Of a DNA stretch of 64,000 bases, positions 44,862 through 52,552 are shown piece by piece. The notes under the pieces were generated by a model. The model was not told where the DNA came from and made no database searches. It saw only the letters and a program-made list of their open reading frames with translations. The first letter of the stretch is position 1. The number at the start of each line of letters is the position of its first letter. The stretch is taken from positions 3,224,001-3,288,000 of the forward strand of contig NZ_CP128474.1 in NCBI RefSeq assembly GCF_030369635.1, written 5' to 3'. The DNA comes from Microbacterium arborescens. Its GTDB lineage: Bacteria; Actinomycetota; Actinomycetes; Actinomycetales; Microbacteriaceae. The translations under genes and the position numbers were made by a program.

Positions 44862-45311
44862 GTGCCCGCCTCGCCGATATCCGAGATGCCGTCCCCGTGC
44901 CGCGTCTGCGGCGGGCGGGCGGGCGGGGTCGACGCCGACACGGGGCATTGGCTGTGTCAGCGCTGCGGGTGGCGCCTGGGCGATGCGTTCGACGCCGATC
45001 TACCCCGACCGGTCGTCCCCGTCGTCTACTACCTGCGATTCGGCGCACGCGTGAAGATCGGCACGAGCGAGCGGCCGCGTCAGCGGCTGGCCGCGATCCG
45101 GCACGACGAGCTCCTCGCGCTCGAACGCGGCGGCCGGCCGCTCGAACAGCAGCGGCACCGCGAGTTCGCGGCCCTGCGAGAGGGCGGTGAGTGGTTCACG
45201 CTCACTGACCCGTTGACCGAGCACATCGAGACGCTGCGGGCAGCGGCATCCGACCCATGGCTCGCCTACGACCGCTGGCTGGGCGACGCCTACCGGCGCG
45301 CGTCGTCATGA
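44862..45311 (+). CDS. GIY-YIG nuclease-like protein with zinc ribbon
   Basis: 149-residue protein. An N-terminal CRVCGG...LCQRCG pair of CxxC motifs (residues ~13-35) should bind zinc; the C-terminal half is a short GIY-YIG-like (T5orf172/MUG113) domain with YYLRFGARVKIGTSERPRQRL and the EQQRHREFAALREGGEWF segment carrying the conserved Arg, Glu and His. Function unknown; such proteins are common in actinobacteria. ATG 44862 or an upstream alternative start near 44833 in another frame is not supported. Confidence 0.75.
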   Translation: MPASPISEMPSPCRVCGGRAGGVDADTGHWLCQRCGWRLGDAFDADLPRPVVPVVYYLRFGARVKIGTSERPRQRLAAIRHDELLALERGGRPLEQQRHREFAALREGGEWFTLTDPLTEHIETLRAAASDPWLAYDRWLGDAYRRASS

Positions 45312-45330
45312 CTCCGCGGCCGGCGCCGCG

Positions 45331-46137
45331 TCATTCTTCGGTGAGGAACTCGATCGCGGTCTGTCGGAACACCCGCGACCCCGGCGCATTGAAGTGATGC
45401 CGGTCGGGGATCTCGACGAATCGTCCCTGCGGCGTCGCGGCGGCGAGGGCTTTCGATCCCTCGATGATCGCGTCGCGCGATCCTGTCGCGAACAGCACAG
45501 GCTGCTCCGGCGCGTTGGCGGGGTCGGGGTCGACGGTGCCCGAGGCGCGCATGCCGCCGGCGATCGCCAGCAGCGCCCGCAGGTCGTTGCCGGGAACGCG
45601 CTCGGTGAGCTGCACGTAGTTCTGCGTGACCGGGTCGGTCACCTCGGTGCCGTTCTCAACGAGCGCGCGCACCTGATCGATGTCGAGGCGCGCGAGCGGG
45701 ATGCCGTCGGGCACGCCGCCCAGCACGCCGCGGGTGATGCGCGCGGAGAAGTCCTTCAGCACCTCCCAGCCCACGCGCGCACCCAGCGAGTATCCGACGT
45801 ACATCGCCGTGTCGACGAGGTAGGTGTCGAGCACCGCCTCGACGTCGGAGGCGAGCTGATGGAGGTCGTAGTCGGACGCGCGATGCGGCTTGTCGCTCGC
45901 CCCGTGACCGCGCTGGTCGAGACCGAGGACGCGGAACCCGGCACGCTGCAGGTCTCGCACCCAGCCGGTCGAGACCCAGTTGTCCTTCGTGTTCGACGCG
46001 AATCCGTGGACGACGACCACGGTCGGAAGTTCATCCTCCCCCCACGAGTAGGTGGCGATGCGATGGCCGTCTTCGCCGACGAGGACGAATCGCGGTTCGG
46101 GCAGCTCGGTCAGACCGGAGGATGCGGGGATGCTCAC
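45331..46137 (-). CDS. Alpha/beta-fold hydrolase
   Basis: 268 residues with oxyanion-hole region VVVVHGFASNTKDNW, LDQRGHGASDKP, nucleophile elbow VGYSLGARVGW and a C-terminal histidine in PDRHHFNAPGSR; acidic residue likely in FATGSRDAII. Soluble and cytoplasmic. Substrate unknown. It converges on the GIY-YIG gene (gap 19 bp) and its 5' side faces the DUF3140 remnant. Confidence 0.87.
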   Translation of the reverse strand: MSIPASSGLTELPEPRFVLVGEDGHRIATYSWGEDELPTVVVVHGFASNTKDNWVSTGWVRDLQRAGFRVLGLDQRGHGASDKPHRASDYDLHQLASDVEAVLDTYLVDTAMYVGYSLGARVGWEVLKDFSARITRGVLGGVPDGIPLARLDIDQVRALVENGTEVTDPVTQNYVQLTERVPGNDLRALLAIAGGMRASGTVDPDPANAPEQPVLFATGSRDAIIEGSKALAAATPQGRFVEIPDRHHFNAPGSRVFRQTAIEFLTEE

Positions 46138-46165
46138 TGTTCCATTCTCCCGCCCAGCGGGGCCG

Positions 46166-46360
46166 TCATTTCTTCGCGGGGTCGTGACCCCAGTTCATGA
46201 GCGAATAGCGCCAGGCCGTCTCGGTGATGTCACCGGAGGGGCGCTGCGCGAGGTGCCGGTTGACATAGCCGACGACTCTGCGCATGTGCTTCAGGTCCGA
46301 TTCGGTGAGATCGTCCTTCTTGGTGCGCAGGAGGTCGACGATGCGGCGCGGCGGTTGCCC
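46166..46360 (-). pseudogene. 3' remnant of a DUF3140 gene
   Basis: The minus-strand frame ending at 46166 encodes RRIVDLLRTKKDDLTESDLK, then HMRRVVGYVNRHLAQRP and finally WRYSLMNWGHDPAKK, the characteristic C-terminal ~60 residues of DUF3140 proteins. The N-terminal half is missing: similarity ends near 46355 and the same frame reaches the sortase stop codon at 46400 without any start codon. The gene was cut where the pilus operon begins, so this point looks like an insertion or deletion junction. Confidence 0.75.
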
Positions 46361-46399
46361 GGATGCACCCTCTTGAGAGCGATGCGGCGGATCTCGGCT

Positions 46400-47302
46400 T
46401 CACCGCAGGCGGCGACGCGGGCGAGCGAGCCATCCCGCGGCCACCGCGGACGCGGTGAGGGCAACGATCCACCAGGGGAAAGCCTGCTCGGCGACATCGG
46501 GCGGAAGCGTCTCATCGGCGAGACCGCTCGAGACGGTCTCGACCCGCGCGCCGCGGACGAGGAGCCGGTGGGTGTTGATGCCGGTCGGTGTGCACGTCAG
46601 GAGCGTGACGTAGTCGCCGTTCGGATCTCGGCGAAGGAGCTCTGCGTCTTCAGGCGTGACCGTGAGGATCTGATCGATCTCGTAGGTGAGGGTCTGCCCC
46701 GCGACCTCGATGAAGAAGCGGTCACCGACCTTCAGCTCGTGCAGGTCGGTGAAGAGCCGCGCCCCGGGCAGCCCGGAATGGCCGGTGAGGACGGCGTGCG
46801 TGTCGAGGCCGCCCGTCGGCACACTCGAACCGAGCAGATGCCCGATCCCCTTGTCGAGGGTTGCCGGGTCCGTGCCGTGGTAGACGGGCAGGTCGAGCGA
46901 TATCTCGGGGATGCGTACGCGCGCCATCGGCGCATTCAAGCCGGTCGACAGCTGGGCGTTGTAATAGTCGACATCACCGGCAGCCGGCGCGGGCGACCCG
47001 GCCTCGGTGAGGACGTAGGGATCGCGCAGAGGCCCCTGGGGAAGCCGCGTGTTGTAGTCCTTCGCTTCGGCGAGAAGCCGCTGCAGCTCGGCCGGCGGGG
47101 CAGCCTCGACGCGCTCGACGTACCCGGACACCTCGGTCGCGTGGGCGCGGTCTGAGAGCCACTGCGCAGCCGACGGGTAGAGCAGGATGCTCACTCCCAA
47201 CAGCATCGCGAGAGCCGCGAAGAGGTGGACCGGCGACCAGCGTCGTCGCGAGAGTCGACGACGGCCACGCCTCGTCGGAGGCATGGCCGTCGTCGCGCTC
47301 AT
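46400..47302 (-). CDS. Class C (pilus-polymerising) sortase
   Basis: 300-residue transpeptidase with N-terminal and C-terminal membrane segments (HLFAALAMLLGVSILLYPSA and PWWIVALTASAVAAGWLA). Catalytic triad: His in LTGHSGLP (~175), Cys in VTLLTCTP (TLxTC, ~236) and Arg in THRLLVRG (~244). A DPY tripeptide in PLRDPYVL (~95) fits the lid motif of class C sortases, which cross-link pilins. Gene order tip protein, pilin, sortase with gaps of 26-43 bp is a typical minimal actinobacterial pilus operon. Confidence 0.9.
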   Translation of the reverse strand: MSATTAMPPTRRGRRRLSRRRWSPVHLFAALAMLLGVSILLYPSAAQWLSDRAHATEVSGYVERVEAAPPAELQRLLAEAKDYNTRLPQGPLRDPYVLTEAGSPAPAAGDVDYYNAQLSTGLNAPMARVRIPEISLDLPVYHGTDPATLDKGIGHLLGSSVPTGGLDTHAVLTGHSGLPGARLFTDLHELKVGDRFFIEVAGQTLTYEIDQILTVTPEDAELLRRDPNGDYVTLLTCTPTGINTHRLLVRGARVETVSSGLADETLPPDVAEQAFPWWIVALTASAVAAGWLARPRRRLR

Positions 47303-47328
47303 GTGATGGTCGCCCGGGAACGGCCGGA

Positions 47329-48813
47329 TCAGGCCCGGGCGCGCCGCGCGCGCGACACGATGAAGAGCGCTGCTCCGCCGACGACCAGCACCCCGCCCGC
47401 GAGGTAGAGCAGCCCTGTTCCGGTTCCACCGGTCAGCGGAAGCTGGAAACCGGCGTTGCTCGGGACGTTCGTGACCGTCATGTCGATCCCGGTCGCCGTG
47501 CTCGCAGCGTTCACGAGGAAGCTCACGGGCTGAGCGAGCAGTTCGTAGCCGTCCGGCGACTGCGTCTCGACGAGGTAGTAGCGGATGAAGCCGGGGTCGC
47601 CCTCGGCGACCGTGGCACCGTTGGCGAAGTCGGAGTACCGCAGACCGTTGATGGTGAGCTCACCGCTGGTGGCGGTGACCTCGAACTCCGTCACTCCGTC
47701 GATGCTCACCGCGTTCGTCTGCGCGAGAGCGTCGGCCTCGCTGGTGAAGATCGCGAACTTCGCGCCGGTGAGCGCCTCTCCCCCCGTGCCCGCCTTCTGG
47801 AGGGTCATACCACCCCAGCGGGTCTCGACCGTCGGGGTGAGGACGGGGCCGCCGGGGTCGCCGGCTGCTGCGTCGAAGCTCGCGGCGTTGGGGTACAGCA
47901 CGGCCTGGTTCTCGATCTCACCGATCGCGTTGGCGGACGTGATGATGTTCACGATCACGCGAGTGCTGTTGTTCGCGGCCAGGACGGCGCGGCCGGCTGC
48001 CGTGAACTCCACCCGCACCGAGTTGGTCGCCTCGTCGAAGCCAATCGTGTAGTCGGTTCCCTCGCCGAGGGCGGTACCGCTCTCGAGCGCGACGGCTGTC
48101 GAGACGTAGTCGAGCTTGGCATCGAGGGTGTCGACGATGCGGTAGCCGTCGATGACCGACTCGTTAGGGATGTCGGTCGCGATCGTGAAACGAACCTCGT
48201 CGCCCAGTCCACGGGCGGTCGCGTCGGTGACGGTCTTCTCCGCCGCCGTCGTCGAGTTCTTCGGGTACACGTGCACGTCGTAGAGCCACGTGTCGTTGCT
48301 GTTCGGGTCGGTCAGCGGCACGGTGACGACGAACGGCACGCTCGGGGTGATGCCCGGGCCGTAGCCCGTCTCCTCGACGACGTAGACGCCGACGGGAAGC
48401 CCACCGAAGAGGGCCTCGCCGTCCGCGCCCGTGGTCTGCGTCGTCCCGCTCGAGAGGGTGTACCCCTCCGCAGTGATCGACCCCTCGGGATCGCCGGCGT
48501 TGAAAGAGGCGGCGAGGTCGGATGCCGCCGCCAGGCCGGCGTTCGTGCTGAGGTCGAGCCCCTGCACCTGGCGCGCGCGGAATGTGATTCCCTCGAGAGG
48601 CGTCAGCCCGGTCGTGTCGACTTCCGTACCGTTGTTCGGCAGTCCCGTCGGCGACTCCGGCCGGTCGAATTTGTGGATGGTGATCGACCCGGTCTCATCG
48701 GGGTCGATCACAGGGGCGGCGCTGGCGGGCGCGGCGAACGACAACGCTGTCAGGACCGCTATGGCAGCCGCAGCGAAAGCGCTGGCCGCGCGTGATCGTG
48801 TGCTCGTGGACAA
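47329..48813 (-). CDS. LPXTG-anchored major pilin (SpaH/SpaA type)
   Basis: About 494 residues. Signal peptide (residues 1-~32, ending PASAAP), pilin motif in WLYDVHVYPKN (Lys ~184), E-box YYLVETQSPDGYEL (Glu ~414), Cna-B/SpaA-type domain, sorting signal LPLTG (458-462), hydrophobic helix and basic tail. Class C sortase joins the pilin-motif lysine to the LPXTG threonine of the next subunit. TTG at 48813 is preferred as start because AAGGAG lies 5-6 nt upstream and the signal peptide begins there; a TTG at 48855 is possible. Lies between tip gene and sortase. Confidence 0.9.
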   Translation of the reverse strand: MSTSTRSRAASAFAAAAIAVLTALSFAAPASAAPVIDPDETGSITIHKFDRPESPTGLPNNGTEVDTTGLTPLEGITFRARQVQGLDLSTNAGLAAASDLAASFNAGDPEGSITAEGYTLSSGTTQTTGADGEALFGGLPVGVYVVEETGYGPGITPSVPFVVTVPLTDPNSNDTWLYDVHVYPKNSTTAAEKTVTDATARGLGDEVRFTIATDIPNESVIDGYRIVDTLDAKLDYVSTAVALESGTALGEGTDYTIGFDEATNSVRVEFTAAGRAVLAANNSTRVIVNIITSANAIGEIENQAVLYPNAASFDAAAGDPGGPVLTPTVETRWGGMTLQKAGTGGEALTGAKFAIFTSEADALAQTNAVSIDGVTEFEVTATSGELTINGLRYSDFANGATVAEGDPGFIRYYLVETQSPDGYELLAQPVSFLVNAASTATGIDMTVTNVPSNAGFQLPLTGGTGTGLLYLAGGVLVVGGAALFIVSRARRARA

Positions 48814-48856
48814 GAGTGCTCCTTGGGTGAGTGATCGTGTTTCGGGAAGTGCCAAG

Positions 48857-51013
48857 TCAGGAGGTGGGGTCGTGCTTCACCCGGGCGCGGTGGAGTGCAC
48901 CGAACGCGAGGAGGATGAGGATGCTCCCGGCGAGGTACACGGCGCCCTCGCCGGGGCCGCCAGTGGCGGGGAGGACGTACCGCGGCACGTCCTCGACCCG
49001 GATCGTCGCGACCCCGTCGACATCGACAACTGACAGGGTGGCCGCAGCATCGGTCAGGACGATCGTGCCCGCGGCGTCGACGGTGAACCCCACCCGCTGC
49101 GCGAGGAGCTGAAACCCCGGAAGCGCCCGCGTCTCTTCGAGGTAGTAGGAGCCCGCTTCGAGGGAAGTCACGAACAGTCCGATTGCCGGCTGCCCGGAAT
49201 CGTCGGTCCGCGGAGGCAGGGGGGCCCGAACGGGGGTGCCGCCCTGGGCGGCGGCGTACACGGCCCACAGCGAGCCGTCCATCGGAACGACCTGCCCCGT
49301 CGCGGACTCCCCGACCTTCTGCACCTGCACCAGCGAAGGAGTGACCTGCAGCGTCGAGCAGTTCTCGTCACAGGCAGCCGGCGGGTACAGACCCGTTCCG
49401 CTCACCGTGTTCCGGAGCTCACGCGACCAGGAGTCCGCGCCGACGACGACGTCGTACGAGAGCACGGCGCTCGCGCCGGGCGGCAGAACCACAGGTCCGG
49501 CCGTCAGCGAGTCCCCGGAGGGGTCGGCTACGGGCTGAGGCGTTCCGCCGGCCACCACGAGGGAGCCCGAGCCTGCCGTGAAGGTCGCATCGTCGAGGAC
49601 GCCGGCGAGGTCGTCGGTGAGGACGACATCCGGGACTGCGGCGGTGCCGGTGTTCGCGGCGGTCACTCGGTAGCTCAGGGTATCTCCCGGCTGAACGGTC
49701 GCTCCGTCGGCGAGCGGCTGCCCGTCCAGGAACGCGGCTTTCGCGAGACTCCATTCGCGGGTCACGGAGCAGGCCTGGGCCGACCCGCTGTCGTTCGCGG
49801 CGTTCGAGTCCGCTTCGTTGCCCTCGACGGTCGCGACGTTGGTCCGGCATTCGCCGACCGGCACGTTCGTGTTGACGGCGATGCGGAACGTGGTGGAGGC
49901 GCCGACGGCCAGACGGCCGCCGGCGACGGAGATCCTGTCGCCCGTCACCGTGGCGGTGACCCCGGCTGATATCGTCGGGTCGCTCATGCCTGCGGGCAAT
50001 GTGTCGATCACGGTCCATCCGCTCGAGGAGCCGGAACCGTTGTTCGTCACCGTGAGCTCGTATTCGATCCGGCTGCCGCTCACGAACTCGGCGGGCCCGG
50101 TCTTCGTGATCGAAAGGTCTGCAGGCAGGCCCGGGATCGACGTGCCGTCATTGAGGGTGGAGGACGGACCGGTGACCGGATCCGCTACTTCAAAGGTGGG
50201 GTTGGCGGAAGCGGGGTTGGAGATGACCACCTGGTACACCAAGCCGGTGCTGTTCGCCGAAAGGCCCAGGTTTCCGTTTCCGAACGTCCAGACCGCTCCG
50301 TAGCCGGCAGCCGAGTCGGGGAGGACACCCGTGAATCTCGTGATGTTGCCCGTGTTCATGTCGATACGGCGGATGCTGCCATTCGATGCCGAGCCCCACG
50401 CATATCCGTCTTTGAACGCGAAATCCGGCACGAACAGCTGGTTGTTGTTGCTCGCGATCGGGTCGCGCAGGGCGATTGTCTTGGCGACGGCGCCGGTGGC
50501 CACGTTGAGCGCGAGAACATTCGCGCTGTTCGTGCTGCCGATATAGAAAAGCCCGTCGGCCGGGTTGAACGCACCCGAGAAGAACTGCCGGGACCCGGAG
50601 ACCGGGTCGGAGTAGATCGTGGTCCCCACACGTGTCACGACGCCGCCCTGGCCGATGCGGACGAGTGATCCTTGAGGGAAGTTCCCTCCCGTCTCGGACA
50701 CGATTCCGTAGATGTAGTTGTCAGCCGGGTTGAATCCGATCGCGTTGTAGCCCGATGATGCACGCCCGCCCTCGTTCACGAAGGTGAACGATCCGTCGCC
50801 GCGCGTCTCCGCGCGCTGCAGCTGCGTCGGGGTCCCCTGGGAGATGAAGACGGTCGGCGTCGACGGGTCGAACGGATCGCCCGCGGCCGCCTGCGCCGAC
50901 GGCGCCCCACCGCCGACCAGCATTCCGCCGACGAGCACGGCAACGCCGGCGAGCATCGCGAGAAGACGCTTTCCGCGGTTCGACGATCTCGGCTTCGCCA
51001 CGAAACGTCGCAT
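48857..51013 (-). CDS. LPXTG-anchored pilus tip/adhesin protein with propeller-like head
   Basis: About 718 residues. Signal peptide (1-~42, ending AQAAAG); propeller-like head (~45-300) with FNPADNYIYGIV, LVRIGQGGVVTRVG and FNPADGLFYIGS blades; two DUF11-like domains (from LSITKTGPAEFVSGSRIEYE to ~535); a SpaA-type domain with E-box YYLEETRALPGFQLL; sorting signal LPATG (681-685) and basic tail. The head and first DUF11 domain match those of the giant LARTG protein. As first gene of the pilus operon with an LPXTG signal, it is the likely tip adhesin. ATG 51013 begins at a clean signal peptide; upstream frame is not coding-like. Confidence 0.87.
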   Translation of the reverse strand: MRRFVAKPRSSNRGKRLLAMLAGVAVLVGGMLVGGGAPSAQAAAGDPFDPSTPTVFISQGTPTQLQRAETRGDGSFTFVNEGGRASSGYNAIGFNPADNYIYGIVSETGGNFPQGSLVRIGQGGVVTRVGTTIYSDPVSGSRQFFSGAFNPADGLFYIGSTNSANVLALNVATGAVAKTIALRDPIASNNNQLFVPDFAFKDGYAWGSASNGSIRRIDMNTGNITRFTGVLPDSAAGYGAVWTFGNGNLGLSANSTGLVYQVVISNPASANPTFEVADPVTGPSSTLNDGTSIPGLPADLSITKTGPAEFVSGSRIEYELTVTNNGSGSSSGWTVIDTLPAGMSDPTISAGVTATVTGDRISVAGGRLAVGASTTFRIAVNTNVPVGECRTNVATVEGNEADSNAANDSGSAQACSVTREWSLAKAAFLDGQPLADGATVQPGDTLSYRVTAANTGTAAVPDVVLTDDLAGVLDDATFTAGSGSLVVAGGTPQPVADPSGDSLTAGPVVLPPGASAVLSYDVVVGADSWSRELRNTVSGTGLYPPAACDENCSTLQVTPSLVQVQKVGESATGQVVPMDGSLWAVYAAAQGGTPVRAPLPPRTDDSGQPAIGLFVTSLEAGSYYLEETRALPGFQLLAQRVGFTVDAAGTIVLTDAAATLSVVDVDGVATIRVEDVPRYVLPATGGPGEGAVYLAGSILILLAFGALHRARVKHDPTS

Positions 51014-51464
51014 CCTGACCCCCAGACAACCTGTCTCGAGTTCAGGAGGCCGAGACAGCCTGTCTATCCTCGATGAGGTGCCGCCGTTTCGGTGGGGAAC
51101 TGCGCCAAATAGGACGTCGGCCGCGCGCATCGAGACAACCGACGGAGTTCCTGCATGGGGCCGGCTGGCCGGTGAGGGTCTCATAGCGGGCACACCTGCC
51201 CCGCCCACGAGATGGATGGGTTCACGCGCCACGCTGGGTGGACGACGCGTCCGAGCAGTCCGACGTGAACCGTATCCCCGGCGACGGCCGCCACGGCAGC
51301 GGTCATGCCCGGCGGCGACTCGCCACGAGGGCCCCGACAGGTCCGCGCTGCGTGAGCCCGCATGCTGCCACGCATCCCTCACGACTGGCCAGAGGTGCGC
51401 GGGAGGGCTCGGATGGGGGTGGAATGGGATCACCGCTAAGAACCGCTACGAAGGGACACCCACC
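51014..51464. other. 451-bp divergent promoter region upstream of the pilus operon
   Basis: Gap between the pilus operon (minus strand) and the alcohol dehydrogenase (plus strand). No gene with a ribosome-binding site or recognisable product. It carries two 13-bp palindromes close to the pilus start (51024-51065), and a GAAGGGA-type ribosome-binding site at its right end for the dehydrogenase. Confidence 0.65.
51024..51065. promoter_or_regulatory. Two AGACA-NNC-TGTCT palindromes before the pilus operon
   Basis: AGACAACCTGTCT at 51024-51036 and AGACAGCCTGTCT at 51053-51065, 29 bp apart centre to centre, 11 and 40 bp upstream of the tip-protein start. Matched spacing and position suggest a dimeric regulator site. 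The regulator is not identifiable in the window. Confidence 0.55.
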
Positions 51465-52488
51465 ATGCGCGGAGTCATCATGCACGCCCCCGGCGACGTC
51501 CGCGTCGAGGAACGCGACGACCCGATCATCGAGAAGCCCACGGATGCCGTCATCCGCGTCGCGGCGGCCTGCATCTGCGGCTCCGACCTGTGGCCCTATC
51601 GCGGCGACGACCCCATCCGCCGCCCCATCCCCATGGGCCACGAGTACGTCGGCGTCGTGGAGCAGATCGGCGACGACGTCAGCGGCCTTTCCGTCGGCGA
51701 CTTCGTCGTCGGCTCGTTCATCGCCTCCGACAACACCTGCGAGATCTGCCGCGACGGCTACCAGTCGCACTGCGTCGACCGCGTGCCGATGGGCCGTCTC
51801 GGCTCACAGGCCGAGCGCCTGCGCGTTCCCCTCGCCGACGGCACGCTCGTCGTCGTCCCGGGCCAGCCCACCGACGACCAGATCCGTGGCCTGCTGGCGG
51901 CATCCGACGTGCTCGGCACCGGCTGGTTCGCCGCCGTCGCCGCTCAGGCCGGCCCTGGCAAGACGGTCGCGGTCGTCGGCGACGGAGCGGTCGGCCTCCT
52001 CGGCATCCTGTCGGCCAAGCAGCTCGGGGCCGAGCGCATCATCGCGATGTCGCGGCACGCCGACCGCCAGGCGCTCGCCCGCCGCTTCGGCGCGACCGAC
52101 ATCGTCGAGGAGCGCGGCGCCGACGGCGTCGCTCGCATCAAGGAGCTCACCGACGGCCTGGGCGCGCACTCGGTCATCGAAGCGGTCGGCACGCAGGAAT
52201 CGATGATGCAGGCGATCCGCTCCACCCGCGCCGGCGGTCACGTCGGCTACGTCGGGGTCTCGCACGACGTCGAGCTGCCGGGCGCCGAGCTGTTCGGATC
52301 CGGCGTGCACCTCCACGGCGGCCCCCGCCCCGGTGCGGCAGTACCTGCCCGAGCTGATCGAGCTCATCATGTCGGGGACGATCGACCCCGGAGCCGTGTT
52401 CGACCTGACGCTCCCCCTCGACGACGCCGCCGAGGGCTATCGAGCCATGGACGAACGCCGCGCGACGAAGGTGCTGCTCACCCTCTGA
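51465..52488 (+). pseudogene. Zinc-dependent alcohol dehydrogenase with a C-run frameshift
   Basis: Zinc-dependent medium-chain dehydrogenase, ~340 residues if intact. Catalytic-zinc region CGSDLWPYRGDDPIRRPIP then MGHEYVGVVEQIG; Rossmann motif VAVVGDGAVGLLGILSAKQLG. At 52322-52326 a run of five C shifts the frame after HLHGG. With four C the expected tail follows (PVRQYLPELIELIMSG ... AMDERRATKVLLTL) and stops at 52488. Unshifted reading is so family-like that the extra base is either very recent or a base-call error. ATG 51465 follows a purine-rich GAAGGGA. Monocistronic. Confidence 0.82.
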
Positions 52489-52510
52489 CCGGTACCGGGA
52501 TGCACGGCGC

Positions 52511-52548
52511 GTCTGCCGCGATCCCTTGCATGCGGGACCGCGGCAGAC
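52511..52548 (+). terminator. Hairpin after the alcohol dehydrogenase
   Basis: GTCTGCCGCG at 52511-52520 pairs perfectly with CGCGGCAGAC at 52539-52548 around an 18-nt loop. The loop contains ATCCCTTGCAT, the same string as the right outer arm of the 72-bp palindromic elements. It lies between convergent genes. Confidence 0.65.
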
Positions 52549-52552
52549 CGGC

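Noticed and set aside
52521..52532. Fifth copy of the 72-bp palindromic element
   Set aside because: Only the ATCCCTTGCAT arm is present, inside the loop of a different hairpin; inner arms and centre are missing.
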